This document shows, in pieces, positions 1 to 6,825 of a stretch of 9,300 nucleotides of DNA. The position numbers and the translations under genes were made by a program. Within the stretch, counting starts at the first letter, position 1; every line of letters begins with the position of its first letter. Origin of the DNA: a bacterium (GTDB taxonomy: Bacteria; Fidelibacterota; Marinisomatia; Marinisomatales; Marinisomataceae). The notes below the pieces were generated by a model. It had not been told where the DNA came from, did no database searches, and saw only the letters and a list, made by a program, of their open reading frames with translations. The stretch lies in contig JALRJJ010000059.1 of the NCBI GenBank assembly GCA_023255095.1, forward strand, positions 1 through 9,300, in the 5' to 3' direction.

Positions 1-2017
1 AGAAAGAATGCTTTTTTACTCCGGTAAATCCCATAAAATTGGAGAAGTTCATGATGGAGCTGAAACAATGGATTGGATGGCTCAAGAACAAGAAAGAGGT
101 ATTACAATTACCTCAGCAGCCACGACGTTTTACTGGAATAAAAAAAGAGTTAATCTGATTGATACTCCTGGTCACGTAGATTTTACTATGGAAGTTGAGA
201 GGTCTCTTAGAGTACTAGATGGAGCTGTAGCCGTTTTTTGTGCTGTTGCTGGCGTAGAACCTCAAAGTGAAACTGTTTGGAGACAGGCTACAAAATATAA
301 TGTTCCTCGAATAGCATTTATAAACAAAATGGATCGTGTAGGTGCAGATTTTTATAATGCAATTGATACGATGAAGAAAAGATTAAATACCAAACCTCTT
401 CCAATTGCCCTACCTATTGGTTCTGGTGAGACTTTTTCTGGTATTATTGACTTATTAACAATGAAAGCTATTAGATATATTGATTCATCGCAAGGTGCAG
501 AATTTGAATCCATAGAGATTCCAAGTGATTTACAATCCGATGCCGATAAATGGAGAAACTTTCTATTAGAAGAAGTTGCTTCTTTTGATGATGCGCTGAT
601 GGAAAAATATTTAGGAGAAGAAGAAATTACTGAAGATGAAATTAAGTCTGCTTTGAAGAAAGGTTGTTTAGACAATGCCTTTATTCCTACCCTTTGTGGT
701 TCTGCTTTTAAGAATAAAGGCGTACAAAGAGTACTAGATGCTGTATGTGACTTTCTTCCCTCTCCAGTAGACATTGAATCAATTGAAGGTTCTTCAGTGA
801 ATGACCCAGATCAGAAAGTTAAGATTAAAAATTCTACTGATGGTGATTTTAGTGCATTAGCTTTTAAAATAGCAACAGATCCTTTTGTAGGAAAATTAAC
901 ATATATCAGAGTTTATTCTGGTATATTGAAAAAAGGTTCTTTTTGTATTGATGCTAATACTGGAGAAAAACAACGCGTTTCAAGAATTCTCCAAATGCAT
1001 GCAAATAAAAGAGAAGAATTAGAAGAGGCAAAAGCAGGTGAAATTGTTGCTGTTATTGGCCTAAAAGATGTCATGACTGGACATACTTTATCTGAAAAAG
1101 GAGACATTATTTTAGAGTCTATGGAATTTCCAGACCCAGTTGTTTCTGTATCAATTGAACCTGTATCTAAGGGTGACCAAGATCAGCTAGCGAAAGGTAT
1201 GAGTAAATTAAGTGAAGAAGATCCTACCTTTAAAGTCAATGTTGATACTGAAACAGGTCAGACAGTTATTTCTGGAATGGGAGAGGTTCACTTAGAGATT
1301 ATTATTGATAGATTAAAACGAGAATTTAATGTCAATGCCAATGTGGGTAAACCTCAGGTTTCATTCAGAGAAGCTATTCAAAAACCAGTTGATAACATTG
1401 ATGAGAAATTTGTTCGACAGTCTGGTGGTAGAGGTCAGTATGGTCATGTTGTGATTAATGTTAAACCTGCCGCTCAAGGAGAAGGTTATAAGTTTGTTAA
1501 TAAGATTGTAGGAGGAGTCATTCCTCGAGAATATATTCCTGCTGTTGATGCTGGTATTCAAGAGCAGTTAAAAAATGGTGTCTTATATGGATACCCCATA
1601 CCTGATATCGAAGTTGAGCTAGTTTTTGGTTCTTATCATGATGTTGATTCATCTGAAATTGCTTTTAAAGTAGCTGGATCTAGAGCTATTTCAAGAGCTT
1701 GTAAAGCTGCCAATCCTGTACTAATGGAGCCTATTATGAGAGTAGAAGCTACCACTCCTGATGATTATTTAGGAGATGTTATTGGTGATATTAATTCACG
1801 CAGAGGTAAAGTTGAATCAATGGAACAGCAAGGTTCTAATCAGGTTGTTAAAGCAGCTGTTCCTTTAAGCGAAATGTTTGGGTATGCTACTGATTTAAGA
1901 TCTATTTCTCAAGGTAGAGCAAATTTTTATATGGACTTCCTTGAATATTCAAAAGTCCCATCATCTGTTGAAGATAAGTTAATGAAATCTAAGTTAAATA
2001 ATGAGGAGTCAAATTAA
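1..2017 (+). CDS. fusA: Elongation factor G (EF-G), 5' end outside the window
   Basis: EF-G is the cytosolic GTPase that moves tRNAs and mRNA through the ribosome after peptide transfer and, with RRF, helps recycle ribosomes. The reading frame is open from base 2 (Glu-Arg, then the Met codon at 8). In E. coli EF-G the matching stretch is ERILFYTG, so that Met is internal and about 27 residues, including the P-loop, lie upstream. Numbering from base 8: G2 RGITITSAATT (30-40), G3 DTPGH with the catalytic His (52-56), G4 NKMD (106-109), G5 GSAF (231-234). Domain II follows to about 370 and domain III to about 450. Domain IV has QSGGRGQYGH (471-480) and the tip loop HDVDSS (544-549); domain V ends near 650. 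The implied full length is about 698 residues, normal for the family. The TAA stop shares one base with the rpsJ ATG. Confidence 0.98.
   Translation, partial: ERMLFYSGKSHKIGEVHDGAETMDWMAQEQERGITITSAATTFYWNKKRVNLIDTPGHVDFTMEVERSLRVLDGAVAVFCAVAGVEPQSETVWRQATKYNVPRIAFINKMDRVGADFYNAIDTMKKRLNTKPLPIALPIGSGETFSGIIDLLTMKAIRYIDSSQGAEFESIEIPSDLQSDADKWRNFLLEEVASFDDALMEKYLGEEEITEDEIKSALKKGCLDNAFIPTLCGSAFKNKGVQRVLDAVCDFLPSPVDIESIEGSSVNDPDQKVKIKNSTDGDFSALAFKIATDPFVGKLTYIRVYSGILKKGSFCIDANTGEKQRVSRILQMHANKREELEEAKAGEIVAVIGLKDVMTGHTLSEKGDIILESMEFPDPVVSVSIEPVSKGDQDQLAKGMSKLSEEDPTFKVNVDTETGQTVISGMGEVHLEIIIDRLKREFNVNANVGKPQVSFREAIQKPVDNIDEKFVRQSGGRGQYGHVVINVKPAAQGEGYKFVNKIVGGVIPREYIPAVDAGIQEQLKNGVLYGYPIPDIEVELVFGSYHDVDSSEIAFKVAGSRAISRACKAANPVLMEPIMRVEATTPDDYLGDVIGDINSRRGKVESMEQQGSNQVVKAAVPLSEMFGYATDLRSISQGRANFYMDFLEYSKVPSSVEDKLMKSKLNNEESN
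2003..2008 (+). promoter_or_regulatory. Shine-Dalgarno site for rpsJ
   Basis: GAGGAG lies eight bases before the rpsJ ATG at 2017, inside the last codons of fusA. It fixes the rpsJ start at the TAATG overlap and suggests that S10 can be initiated directly as well as by coupling to EF-G translation. Confidence 0.75.
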
Positions 2018-2325
2018 TGAGCCAAGACTTAATACGTATTTCTTTAAAAGCCTTCGATCACAAGCTTCTTGATAAGTCTGCAGAAAAAATTATTCGCACT
2101 GCTAAATCTACTGGTGCTATTATTTCTGGGCCAATACCTTTGCCAACAAAGAAAACGGTCTATACTGTTCTTAGATCTCCATTTATTGACAAAAAATCTA
2201 GAGAACAATTTCAAACTAAAATTCATAAAAGAGTAGTTGACATTGTTAATTCTACTCCAAAAACTGTTGAATCATTAATGAAGCTTGATCTTCCGTCAGG
2301 TGTTGATATTGAGATTAGAGGATAA
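2017..2325 (+). CDS. rpsJ: 30S ribosomal protein S10
   Basis: S10 belongs to the head of the small subunit; in E. coli the same protein (NusE) also joins the NusB antitermination complex on rRNA transcripts. The 102-residue product matches the family along its whole length: RISLKAFDHKLLDKSAEKI near residues 7-25, the hallmark SGPIPLPTK around 37-45 at the base of the long loop, and the conserved C-terminal stretch VDIVNSTPKTVESLMKLDLP. The start is the ATG fused to the fusA stop, preceded by a good GAGGAG. The gene directly follows fusA: there is no tuf between them and no leader of the kind that carries L4 autoregulation in the E. coli S10 operon. Three bases separate it from rplC. Confidence 0.98.
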   Translation: MSQDLIRISLKAFDHKLLDKSAEKIIRTAKSTGAIISGPIPLPTKKTVYTVLRSPFIDKKSREQFQTKIHKRVVDIVNSTPKTVESLMKLDLPSGVDIEIRG

Positions 2326-2328
2326 ATA

Positions 2329-2949
2329 ATGTACGGTTTAATAGGTAAAAAAATAAAAATGACTCAAATGTTTAATAATAATGGACATTTGGTTCCAGTT
2401 ACCTTAGTGAGTGCTGGACCTTGTACCGTCTCTCAAATTAAAACTTCAGATAATGATGGGTATAATGCAGTACAGTTAGCATTTGGAACAAAATCACTTA
2501 GAAGAACAAATAAGCCTATGCAAGGCCATTTAAATAAGGCAAATCTTAAATCCGCTTCAATCATTGCAGAATTTAAATCTCTTGATGATTTTGATTATCA
2601 AATTGGACAACAATTTGATTCTTCTATTTTTAATATTGGTGAAGTAATTAATATTAAATCGATTTCTAAAGGGAAAGGATTTGCTGGAGTAATTAAACGC
2701 CATAATTTTAATAGGTCAGATGCAACTCATGGTAATAAACATACAGAGAGAGCCCCTGGTTCTATTGGTCAATCTTCAGATCCATCGAGAGTTTTTAAAG
2801 GGATGAGAATGGCTGGTAGAAAAGGTTCAGATTATGTTACAGTTAAAAATCTTGTTATTATGGATATAGACAGAGATAATAATGTTTTATATATAAAAGG
2901 TGCCATACCTGGCTCAAATAATTCAACAATTTATATTTTGAAAAAATAA
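2329..2949 (+). CDS. rplC: 50S ribosomal protein L3
   Basis: L3 is an early assembly protein of the large subunit whose long loop reaches toward the peptidyl transferase centre. The 206-residue product begins with the family signature GLIGKKIKMTQMF (residues 3-15) and carries SKGKGFAGVIKRHNF (113-127), DATHGNKH (131-138), APGSIGQSSDPSRVFKGMRM (142-161) and a normal C-terminal barrel ending in GAIPGSNNS. The length is close to E. coli L3 (209). AGAGGA about six bases before the ATG serves as ribosome binding site. The residue aligned with E. coli Gln150, the site methylated by PrmB, is Ser150, so that modification is not expected. The TAA stop overlaps the rplD ATG by one base. Confidence 0.98.
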   Translation: MYGLIGKKIKMTQMFNNNGHLVPVTLVSAGPCTVSQIKTSDNDGYNAVQLAFGTKSLRRTNKPMQGHLNKANLKSASIIAEFKSLDDFDYQIGQQFDSSIFNIGEVINIKSISKGKGFAGVIKRHNFNRSDATHGNKHTERAPGSIGQSSDPSRVFKGMRMAGRKGSDYVTVKNLVIMDIDRDNNVLYIKGAIPGSNNSTIYILKK

Positions 2950-3569
2950 TGAAATTAAAATCAATAGATACTAATAAAGATTTTACCTTGAATGATACAT
3001 TATTCAAGGTCCCAATGAATGAGCAGGCTGTTTATCAAACTGTTAATGCTGAACTTATAAATAATAGACAAGGTACAAGTTCATCTAAAAATCGTGCTTT
3101 AGTATCTGGTGGAGGTAAAAAACCATTCCGTCAAAAAGGAACTGGTAATGCTAGACAGGGTACAAGTAGATCGCCTTTAATGAGAGGTGGAGGTGTTGTT
3201 TTTGGACCATCACCAAGATATTATTACAAAAAAGTTAATTCAAAGATCAAAAAATTAGCTTTTAAATGTGTTTTGTCAGATTTAGTTAAAGAAGAAAAAT
3301 TTAAAATTGTAGAATCCATTTCAATAGATTCAAATAAAACTAAAGATTTTGTCAACTTTTTAAAGAAATTTGAATTGGAAAATAAAAAATTAACTATTGT
3401 AACATCAACTATTAGTGATAATCTGTTTTTTTCAAGCAGAAATGTTAAGAGTATTAGACTAGTGAAAGCTAATTCATGTTCCATCATTGATCTAATGGAT
3501 TGTCAAACAATTATTATTGATAGCGAAGGTTTGAATTCATTAAATGAGAGATTTGGGGATAAAAACTAA
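2949..3569 (+). CDS. rplD: 50S ribosomal protein L4
   Basis: L4 (L4/L1e family) helps start 50S assembly and extends a basic loop into the peptide exit tunnel. At 206 residues it is near the E. coli length (201). The tunnel loop is unmistakable: GGGKKPFRQKGTGNARQGTS (54-73), then SPLMRGGGVVFGPSPR. Lys63, whose E. coli counterpart is a macrolide-resistance position, is conserved at the same number. The globular part includes NSKIKKLAFKCVLSDLV. The start is fixed by the TAATG overlap with rplC; no clear Shine-Dalgarno precedes it, only an A-rich stretch, so initiation probably depends on coupling. In E. coli L4 also represses its own operon through the S10 leader and S10-operon transcription; no such leader exists here, so that role cannot be assumed. 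Confidence 0.97.
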   Translation: MKLKSIDTNKDFTLNDTLFKVPMNEQAVYQTVNAELINNRQGTSSSKNRALVSGGGKKPFRQKGTGNARQGTSRSPLMRGGGVVFGPSPRYYYKKVNSKIKKLAFKCVLSDLVKEEKFKIVESISIDSNKTKDFVNFLKKFELENKKLTIVTSTISDNLFFSSRNVKSIRLVKANSCSIIDLMDCQTIIIDSEGLNSLNERFGDKN

Positions 3570-3883
3570 TGAATACTCATTTCTCAAAAATTTTAATAAG
3601 ACCAATTGTTACTGAAAAAATGACAATTCTTCAAGATGCTCAAAGAAAATATGCATTTGAAGTTCCAGTTGATGTTAACAAGCTTGATGTAAAATCAGCT
3701 GTGGAAAAAAAATTTAATGTTAAAGTTTCAAAAGTTGCTATAAGTAATAAAAAAGGTAAAATGAAACAAATGACTGTTAAAAGTGGAGGAAGAACAATTA
3801 GAACTTCTGGTTCAACCAAAATGAAAAGAAGAGCTATTGTTACTCTTGTAGAAGGTTATAGTATAGATTTATTTAGCGTATAA
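3569..3883 (+). CDS. rplW: 50S ribosomal protein L23
   Basis: L23 sits at the mouth of the exit tunnel and docks trigger factor and the signal recognition particle. The 104-residue product has the N-terminal signature ILIRPIVTEKM (8-18); Glu16 aligns with E. coli Glu18, the trigger-factor contact. Next come the helix LDVKSAVEKKFNVKVSKVAI and the extended loop KGKMKQM...GSTKMKRRAIVTL that reaches into the tunnel wall, then the closing strand EGYSIDLF. The length is normal for the family (about 100). The ATG overlaps the rplD stop as TAATG, with a GGGGAT stretch about eight bases upstream. An A8 run at 3705-3712 lies in frame within Glu-Lys-Lys codons. Five bases separate the gene from rplB. 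Confidence 0.96.
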   Translation: MNTHFSKILIRPIVTEKMTILQDAQRKYAFEVPVDVNKLDVKSAVEKKFNVKVSKVAISNKKGKMKQMTVKSGGRTIRTSGSTKMKRRAIVTLVEGYSIDLFSV

Positions 3884-3888
3884 AAATT

Positions 3889-4716
3889 ATGGGAATTAGA
3901 CAATTAAAACCGGTTACACCAGCTGCTAGATTTGCTTCTAGACCTGATTTTTCAGAGATTACTACTGATAAACCAGAAAAGTCATTAATCTGTAAGCTCA
4001 CGAAGACTGGTGGAAGAAATAATAATGGAAGAATTACTTCAAGAAGAAGAGGCGGTGGTCACAAAAGATCTTATCGTCTTATTGATTTTAAGCGAGATAA
4101 ATTTAATATTGAAGGTAAAGTAGCTACTATTGAATACGATCCAAATAGAAGCTCTTTTATTGCGCTGATTCATTATGTTGACGGAGAGAAAAGATATATT
4201 ATTCAACCTGATGGATTAAAGGTAGGTGATATTATTCTTTCTGGGGAACAAGTAGCTTTAAAGAATGGTAATTGTATGCAACTGAAGCATATACCTTCCG
4301 GTCAGTTTGTTCATAATGTTGAACTTTATCCTGGAAAAGGAGCACAAATGGCTAGAAGTGCTGGTGCTGGTGTTCAAGTTATGGCACATGATGGTGGATT
4401 AGTTACTTTAAAAATGCCTTCAGGTGAAGTTCGTATGGTTCAAGAAAATTGTTTAGCAACAGTTGGAGTTGTCGGAAATAAACAACATGAGTTGGTTAGT
4501 TCTGGTAAAGCTGGTAGATCTAGATGGTTAGGAAAAAGACCTAAAGTAAGAGGTGTAGCGATGAATCCTGTTGATCACCCACATGGAGGTGGAGAAGGAA
4601 AAACTTCTGGTGGACGTCATCCTGTTTCTCCAACTGGAGTTCCTACTAAAGGATTTAAGACTAGAAAAAAGAAGAAGAAATCTAATTCTATGATTGTGAA
4701 AAGGAGAAATAAATAA
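3889..4716 (+). CDS. rplB: 50S ribosomal protein L2
   Basis: L2 binds 23S rRNA near the peptidyl transferase centre and supports subunit joining. The 275-residue product matches the family throughout: LKTGGRNNNGRITSR-type region (TGGRNNNGRIT, 40-50), GGGHKR (55-60), the OB-fold half with YDPNRSSFIALIHY, the SH3-like half with HNVELYPGKGAQMARSAGA (142-160), and the C-terminal signature AMNPVDHPHGGGEG (224-237). His230 corresponds to E. coli His229, a residue linked to peptidyl transferase activity. A Lys-rich tail (258-264) follows, as expected for rRNA binding. The start at MGIRQLKPVTP aligns with the family N-terminus. The bases before it (GCGTATAAAAATT) show no Shine-Dalgarno motif, so coupling to rplW or leaderless-like A/T-rich initiation is likely. 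Confidence 0.98.
   Translation: MGIRQLKPVTPAARFASRPDFSEITTDKPEKSLICKLTKTGGRNNNGRITSRRRGGGHKRSYRLIDFKRDKFNIEGKVATIEYDPNRSSFIALIHYVDGEKRYIIQPDGLKVGDIILSGEQVALKNGNCMQLKHIPSGQFVHNVELYPGKGAQMARSAGAGVQVMAHDGGLVTLKMPSGEVRMVQENCLATVGVVGNKQHELVSSGKAGRSRWLGKRPKVRGVAMNPVDHPHGGGEGKTSGGRHPVSPTGVPTKGFKTRKKKKKSNSMIVKRRNK
4701..4706 (+). promoter_or_regulatory. Shine-Dalgarno site for rpsS
   Basis: AAGGAG lies nine bases before the rpsS ATG at 4716, within the last Lys-Arg-Arg codons of rplB. It supports the TAATG-fused start of S19. Confidence 0.75.
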
Positions 4717-4988
4717 TGTCTCGATCTATTATCAAAGGACCTCACGTCGATTTAAAATTGATGAAAAAAGTAGAAAAGATGAATGAATCTTCAAATAAGA
4801 CTGTAATCAAAACTTGGGCGCGTCAGTCAATAATTATTCCAGATTTTGTTGGACACACCTTTGCTGTTCATAACGGAAATAAATTTATTCCAGTTTTTAT
4901 AACTGAAAATATGGTTGGTCATAAGTTAGGTGAATTTTCTCCGACTAGAACTTTTAGAATGCATTCAGGAGATAGAAAGAAGAAGTAA
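4716..4988 (+). CDS. rpsS: 30S ribosomal protein S19
   Basis: S19 lies in the head of the 30S subunit, pairs with S13, and contacts the A-site finger side of the intersubunit bridge region. The 90-residue product starts with SRSIIKGPHVDLKLMKKVEK, the standard N-terminus, and includes IKTWARQSIIIPDFVGHTFA, VHNGNKFIPVFITENMVGHK and the hallmark GHKLGEFSPTRTF (residues 69-81), ending in a basic tail DRKKK. The length is close to E. coli S19 (92). The start is fixed by the overlap with the rplB stop and an AAGGAG site. Two bases separate the stop from the rplV ATG. Confidence 0.98.
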   Translation: MSRSIIKGPHVDLKLMKKVEKMNESSNKTVIKTWARQSIIIPDFVGHTFAVHNGNKFIPVFITENMVGHKLGEFSPTRTFRMHSGDRKKK

Positions 4989-4990
4989 TT

Positions 4991-5323
4991 ATGGAATTTG
5001 TATCTCAATCTAAAAACTTAAGATTAGCTCCAAAGAAACTTAGAAAAGTAGCTGATGTTGTAAGAGGTTTGAATGTTAATAAAGCTCTAATTTCTTTACA
5101 ATTCATGGATGAAAAGGGCGCCTATTTTATCTTCAAAACTTTATCATCTGCCCTTGCTAATGCGAATGCATCTGATAATTTTGATAAAGATCTAAATTCA
5201 TTAGTAGTCAAAGCTATTACAGTAGATGAAGGTCCTGCTTTGAAAAGATTTAGACCAAGAGCTCAAGGTAGAGCTACAAGAATTAGAAAAAGAACTAGTC
5301 ATTTAAAGGTAATTATAGGTTAA
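4991..5323 (+). CDS. rplV: 50S ribosomal protein L22
   Basis: L22 binds several 23S rRNA domains and sends a long beta-hairpin along the peptide exit tunnel, where it lines the constriction together with L4. The 110-residue product equals E. coli L22 in length. It shows LAPKKLRKVADVVRGLNVNK (12-31), the helical core with LSSALANANA, and the strand/hairpin VDEGPALKRFRPRAQGRA (78-95), then RKRTSHLKVII at the C-terminus. The basic hairpin tip lies around residues 82-98. The start at MEFVSQSKNLRLAP matches the family. Upstream sequence is purine-rich (AGAAAGAAGAAG) but lacks a strong Shine-Dalgarno at normal spacing. Three bases separate it from rpsC. Confidence 0.97.
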   Translation: MEFVSQSKNLRLAPKKLRKVADVVRGLNVNKALISLQFMDEKGAYFIFKTLSSALANANASDNFDKDLNSLVVKAITVDEGPALKRFRPRAQGRATRIRKRTSHLKVIIG

Positions 5324-5326
5324 TTA

Positions 5327-5965
5327 ATGGGACAAAAGACACATCCAATCGGTTTAAGATTAGAGGTTACTAAAAATTGGTCATCAAATTGGTTTCCAAA
5401 AAAGAATGCTTATGCTTCTGATTTAGCTGAAGATATTAAAATAAGAAAATATTTGAAGAACAGACTAAAGGATGCATCAATAGCATCAGTTATTATTGAA
5501 CGAACTTCTCAAGCTATAACCATTAATATTAATACTGCCAGACCAGGAATTGTTATCGGCAAGGGTGGAGAAGAAGTATCAAAAATTAAAAAAGAACTAA
5601 CTGCTCTATGTAACAATCAAAATATTCAATTAAACATTAATGAAGTTAAAAGACCTGAACTTAATGCTGAACTTGTAGGTCAAAATATTGCTGCTCAACT
5701 CGTAAAGAAAATGGCTTACAGAAGAGTTTTAAATAAGGCAATGCAATCAACAATGAGAATGGGTGCAGAAGGTATTAGAATTAATATATCTGGAAGATTA
5801 GGTGGTGTTGAAATAGCTAGATCAGAGAGATTTATGCAAGGAAGAGTTCCATTGCATACCATTCGTGCTGATATTGATTATGCGTTGGTTGAAGCTCATA
5901 CAGCTTATGGAATTATTGGTATAAAAGTATGGATTTGTAATGGATTTACAAGGACTGAAAAATGA
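5327..5965 (+). CDS. rpsC: 30S ribosomal protein S3
   Basis: S3 lines the mRNA entry channel of the 30S subunit and in E. coli contributes to ribosomal mRNA helicase activity. The product starts with the invariant MGQKTHPIGLRL, has a type II KH domain with IVIGKGG (75-81), and a C-terminal domain with SGRLGGVEIARSERF (155-169), GRVPLHTIRADIDYALVEA and YGIIGIKVWI. At 212 residues it is about 20 shorter than E. coli S3 (233): it stops soon after the last core strand and lacks the basic tail. Of the E. coli helicase residues Arg131, Arg132 and Lys135, the two arginines are kept (132, 133) while the third aligns with Asn136, next to Lys137. This is the only gene here ending in TGA, which overlaps the rplP start. 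Confidence 0.97.
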   Translation: MGQKTHPIGLRLEVTKNWSSNWFPKKNAYASDLAEDIKIRKYLKNRLKDASIASVIIERTSQAITININTARPGIVIGKGGEEVSKIKKELTALCNNQNIQLNINEVKRPELNAELVGQNIAAQLVKKMAYRRVLNKAMQSTMRMGAEGIRINISGRLGGVEIARSERFMQGRVPLHTIRADIDYALVEAHTAYGIIGIKVWICNGFTRTEK

Positions 5966-6387
5966 TGCTAGAACCAAGAAAGATTAAATATAGAAGAGTT
6001 CACCGAGGTCACAGACGTGGTATGGCTAAGGGTGGAACCGAAGTTAGCTTTGGAAGTTATGGTTTAAAAGCTTTAGAACCTGGATGGATTACTGCTAGAC
6101 AAATTGAAGCAACTAGAATTTCAATTTCAAGAAGAGTAAGAAAAATAGGAAAAATGTGGATTCGTGTTTTTCCAGACAAGCCTATCACTAAAAAACCATT
6201 AGAAACTAGAATGGGTAAAGGTAAAGGGTCTCCAGAATATTGGGTAGCTAATGTCAAACCTGGAAGAATACTTTTTGAAGTTGAGGGAATTTCAAGAGAA
6301 GTTGCACAAGAAGCTTTTAGAATTGCCGGAAATAAATTGGCGATTAAAACCAAACTTGTTGCTAGAAGAGGTTTAGATGAAAATTAG
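5965..6387 (+). CDS. rplP: 50S ribosomal protein L16
   Basis: L16 sits near the A-site tRNA and the central protuberance of the 50S subunit and joins late in assembly. The product has MLEPRKIKYRRVHRG at the N-terminus, FGSYGLKALEPGWITARQIE (29-48), KMWIRVFPDKPITKKP (63-78) and TRMGKGKGSPEYWVA, the usual family order. Arg82 aligns with E. coli Arg81, the residue hydroxylated by YcfD/RoxA. Two tandem ATGs occur at 5962 and 5965. I chose 5965 because the family normally begins Met-Leu-x-Pro, giving 140 residues; 5962 would add one Met, and AAGGA at 5950-5954 suits either. The stop is TAG and the last 11 bases overlap rpmC. Confidence 0.97.
   Translation: MLEPRKIKYRRVHRGHRRGMAKGGTEVSFGSYGLKALEPGWITARQIEATRISISRRVRKIGKMWIRVFPDKPITKKPLETRMGKGKGSPEYWVANVKPGRILFEVEGISREVAQEAFRIAGNKLAIKTKLVARRGLDEN
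6364..6371 (+). promoter_or_regulatory. Shine-Dalgarno site for rpmC
   Basis: AGAAGAGG ends five bases before the ATG at 6377, inside the Ala-Arg-Arg-Gly codons of rplP. It supports the upstream start of L29 rather than the in-frame ATG at 6401. Confidence 0.65.
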
Positions 6388-6583
6388 CGATCTAAGAAAA
6401 ATGAGTTCAAAAGATTTAAGAGCTAAGCTTTTAGAAAACAGTGAATCTTTACAGAAATATCGTTTTCAAAAATCAATTCAGCAACTTGAAGATTATAAAG
6501 TTATTAAAGAAGTCAAAAAAGAAAATGCAAAAATTTTAACAATTTTGTCACAATTAGATGATATGGAAGAATCAAATGGATAG
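6377..6583 (+). CDS. rpmC: 50S ribosomal protein L29
   Basis: L29 is a small helical-hairpin protein beside L23 at the tunnel exit. The 68-residue product begins MKISDLRKMSSKDLRAKLLE, matching the E. coli start MKAKELREKS, which is why ATG 6377 is preferred to ATG 6401. The second helix is recognisable (YRFQKSIQQLEDYKVIKEVK, 28-47) followed by KKENAKILTILSQ. Sequence identity is lower than for the neighbours, which is usual for this protein, and gene order between L16 and S17 settles the identity. The tail DDMEESNG is acidic and extends slightly beyond the E. coli length (63). The gene begins inside rplP (11-base overlap) and ends inside rpsQ (8-base overlap); the stop is TAG. Confidence 0.93.
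   Translation: MKISDLRKMSSKDLRAKLLENSESLQKYRFQKSIQQLEDYKVIKEVKKENAKILTILSQLDDMEESNG
6565..6569 (+). promoter_or_regulatory. Shine-Dalgarno site deciding the rpsQ start
   Basis: GGAAG lies six bases before the ATG at 6576. The more upstream in-frame ATG at 6558 has no comparable site, so this supports the shorter S17. Confidence 0.55.
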
Positions 6584-6824
6584 AAATACAAAAATAATTG
6601 GAAAAGTTATTTCTTCTTCAATGGATAAGACCATTGTTGTTAGTGTTGAAAAAACTATTCAACATAAACTATATAAGAAATATATCAAAAGGTCTAAAAA
6701 ATATTATGCTCATGATGAAAATAATTCATTCAAAGTGGGTGACACAGTTCAATTAATTTCTTCTAGACCTTTAAGTAAGACAAAAAGATGGCGTGCTTCA
6801 AAATTATTAACAGGCGAGAAATAA
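6576..6824 (+). CDS. rpsQ: 30S ribosomal protein S17
   Basis: S17 is a primary 16S rRNA binding protein of the 30S body with an OB fold. With the start at 6576 the product is 82 residues (E. coli 84) and reads MDRNTKIIGKVISSSMDKTI, then HKLYKKYIKRSKKYYAHDEN (30-49), the conserved VGDTVQLISSRPLSKTKRWR (54-73) and a short basic end. An in-frame ATG at 6558 would add MIWKNQ, which has no counterpart in the family and would deepen the overlap with rpmC from 8 to 26 bases, so I rejected it. GGAAG six bases before 6576 supports the choice. A single base separates the stop from the GTG of rplN, so no room remains for the separate spc promoter known from E. coli. Confidence 0.95.
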   Translation: MDRNTKIIGKVISSSMDKTIVVSVEKTIQHKLYKKYIKRSKKYYAHDENNSFKVGDTVQLISSRPLSKTKRWRASKLLTGEK

Positions 6825-6825
6825 A

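Noticed and set aside
8..10. Met codon at base 8 as the start of fusA
   Set aside because: The two preceding codons (Glu-Arg) continue the EF-G alignment, and the P-loop would be missing. The gene is cut by the window edge.
352..774. Antisense open frame of 140 codons inside fusA
   Set aside because: It lies opposite well-conserved EF-G codons, has no family resemblance and no independent signals. The same applies to the minus-strand open frames at 913-1107, 1361-1561, 2044-2226, 3224-3487, 6057-6353, 6831-7055 and 7172-7414.
3705..3712. A8 run in rplW as a programmed frameshift site
   Set aside because: The zero frame encodes an intact, full-length L23, and no stimulatory structure or conserved overlapping frame is apparent. 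Such runs are expected in A-rich lysine codons.
4665..4684. AAGAAG repeat in the 3' part of rplB as a tandem repeat element
   Set aside because: It is the lysine-rich tail of L2, normal for the family, not a separate repeat.
6558..6575. Upstream in-frame ATG for rpsQ adding MIWKNQ
   Set aside because: The extra residues do not match S17, no ribosome binding site precedes them, and the ATG at 6576 has GGAAG at good spacing.
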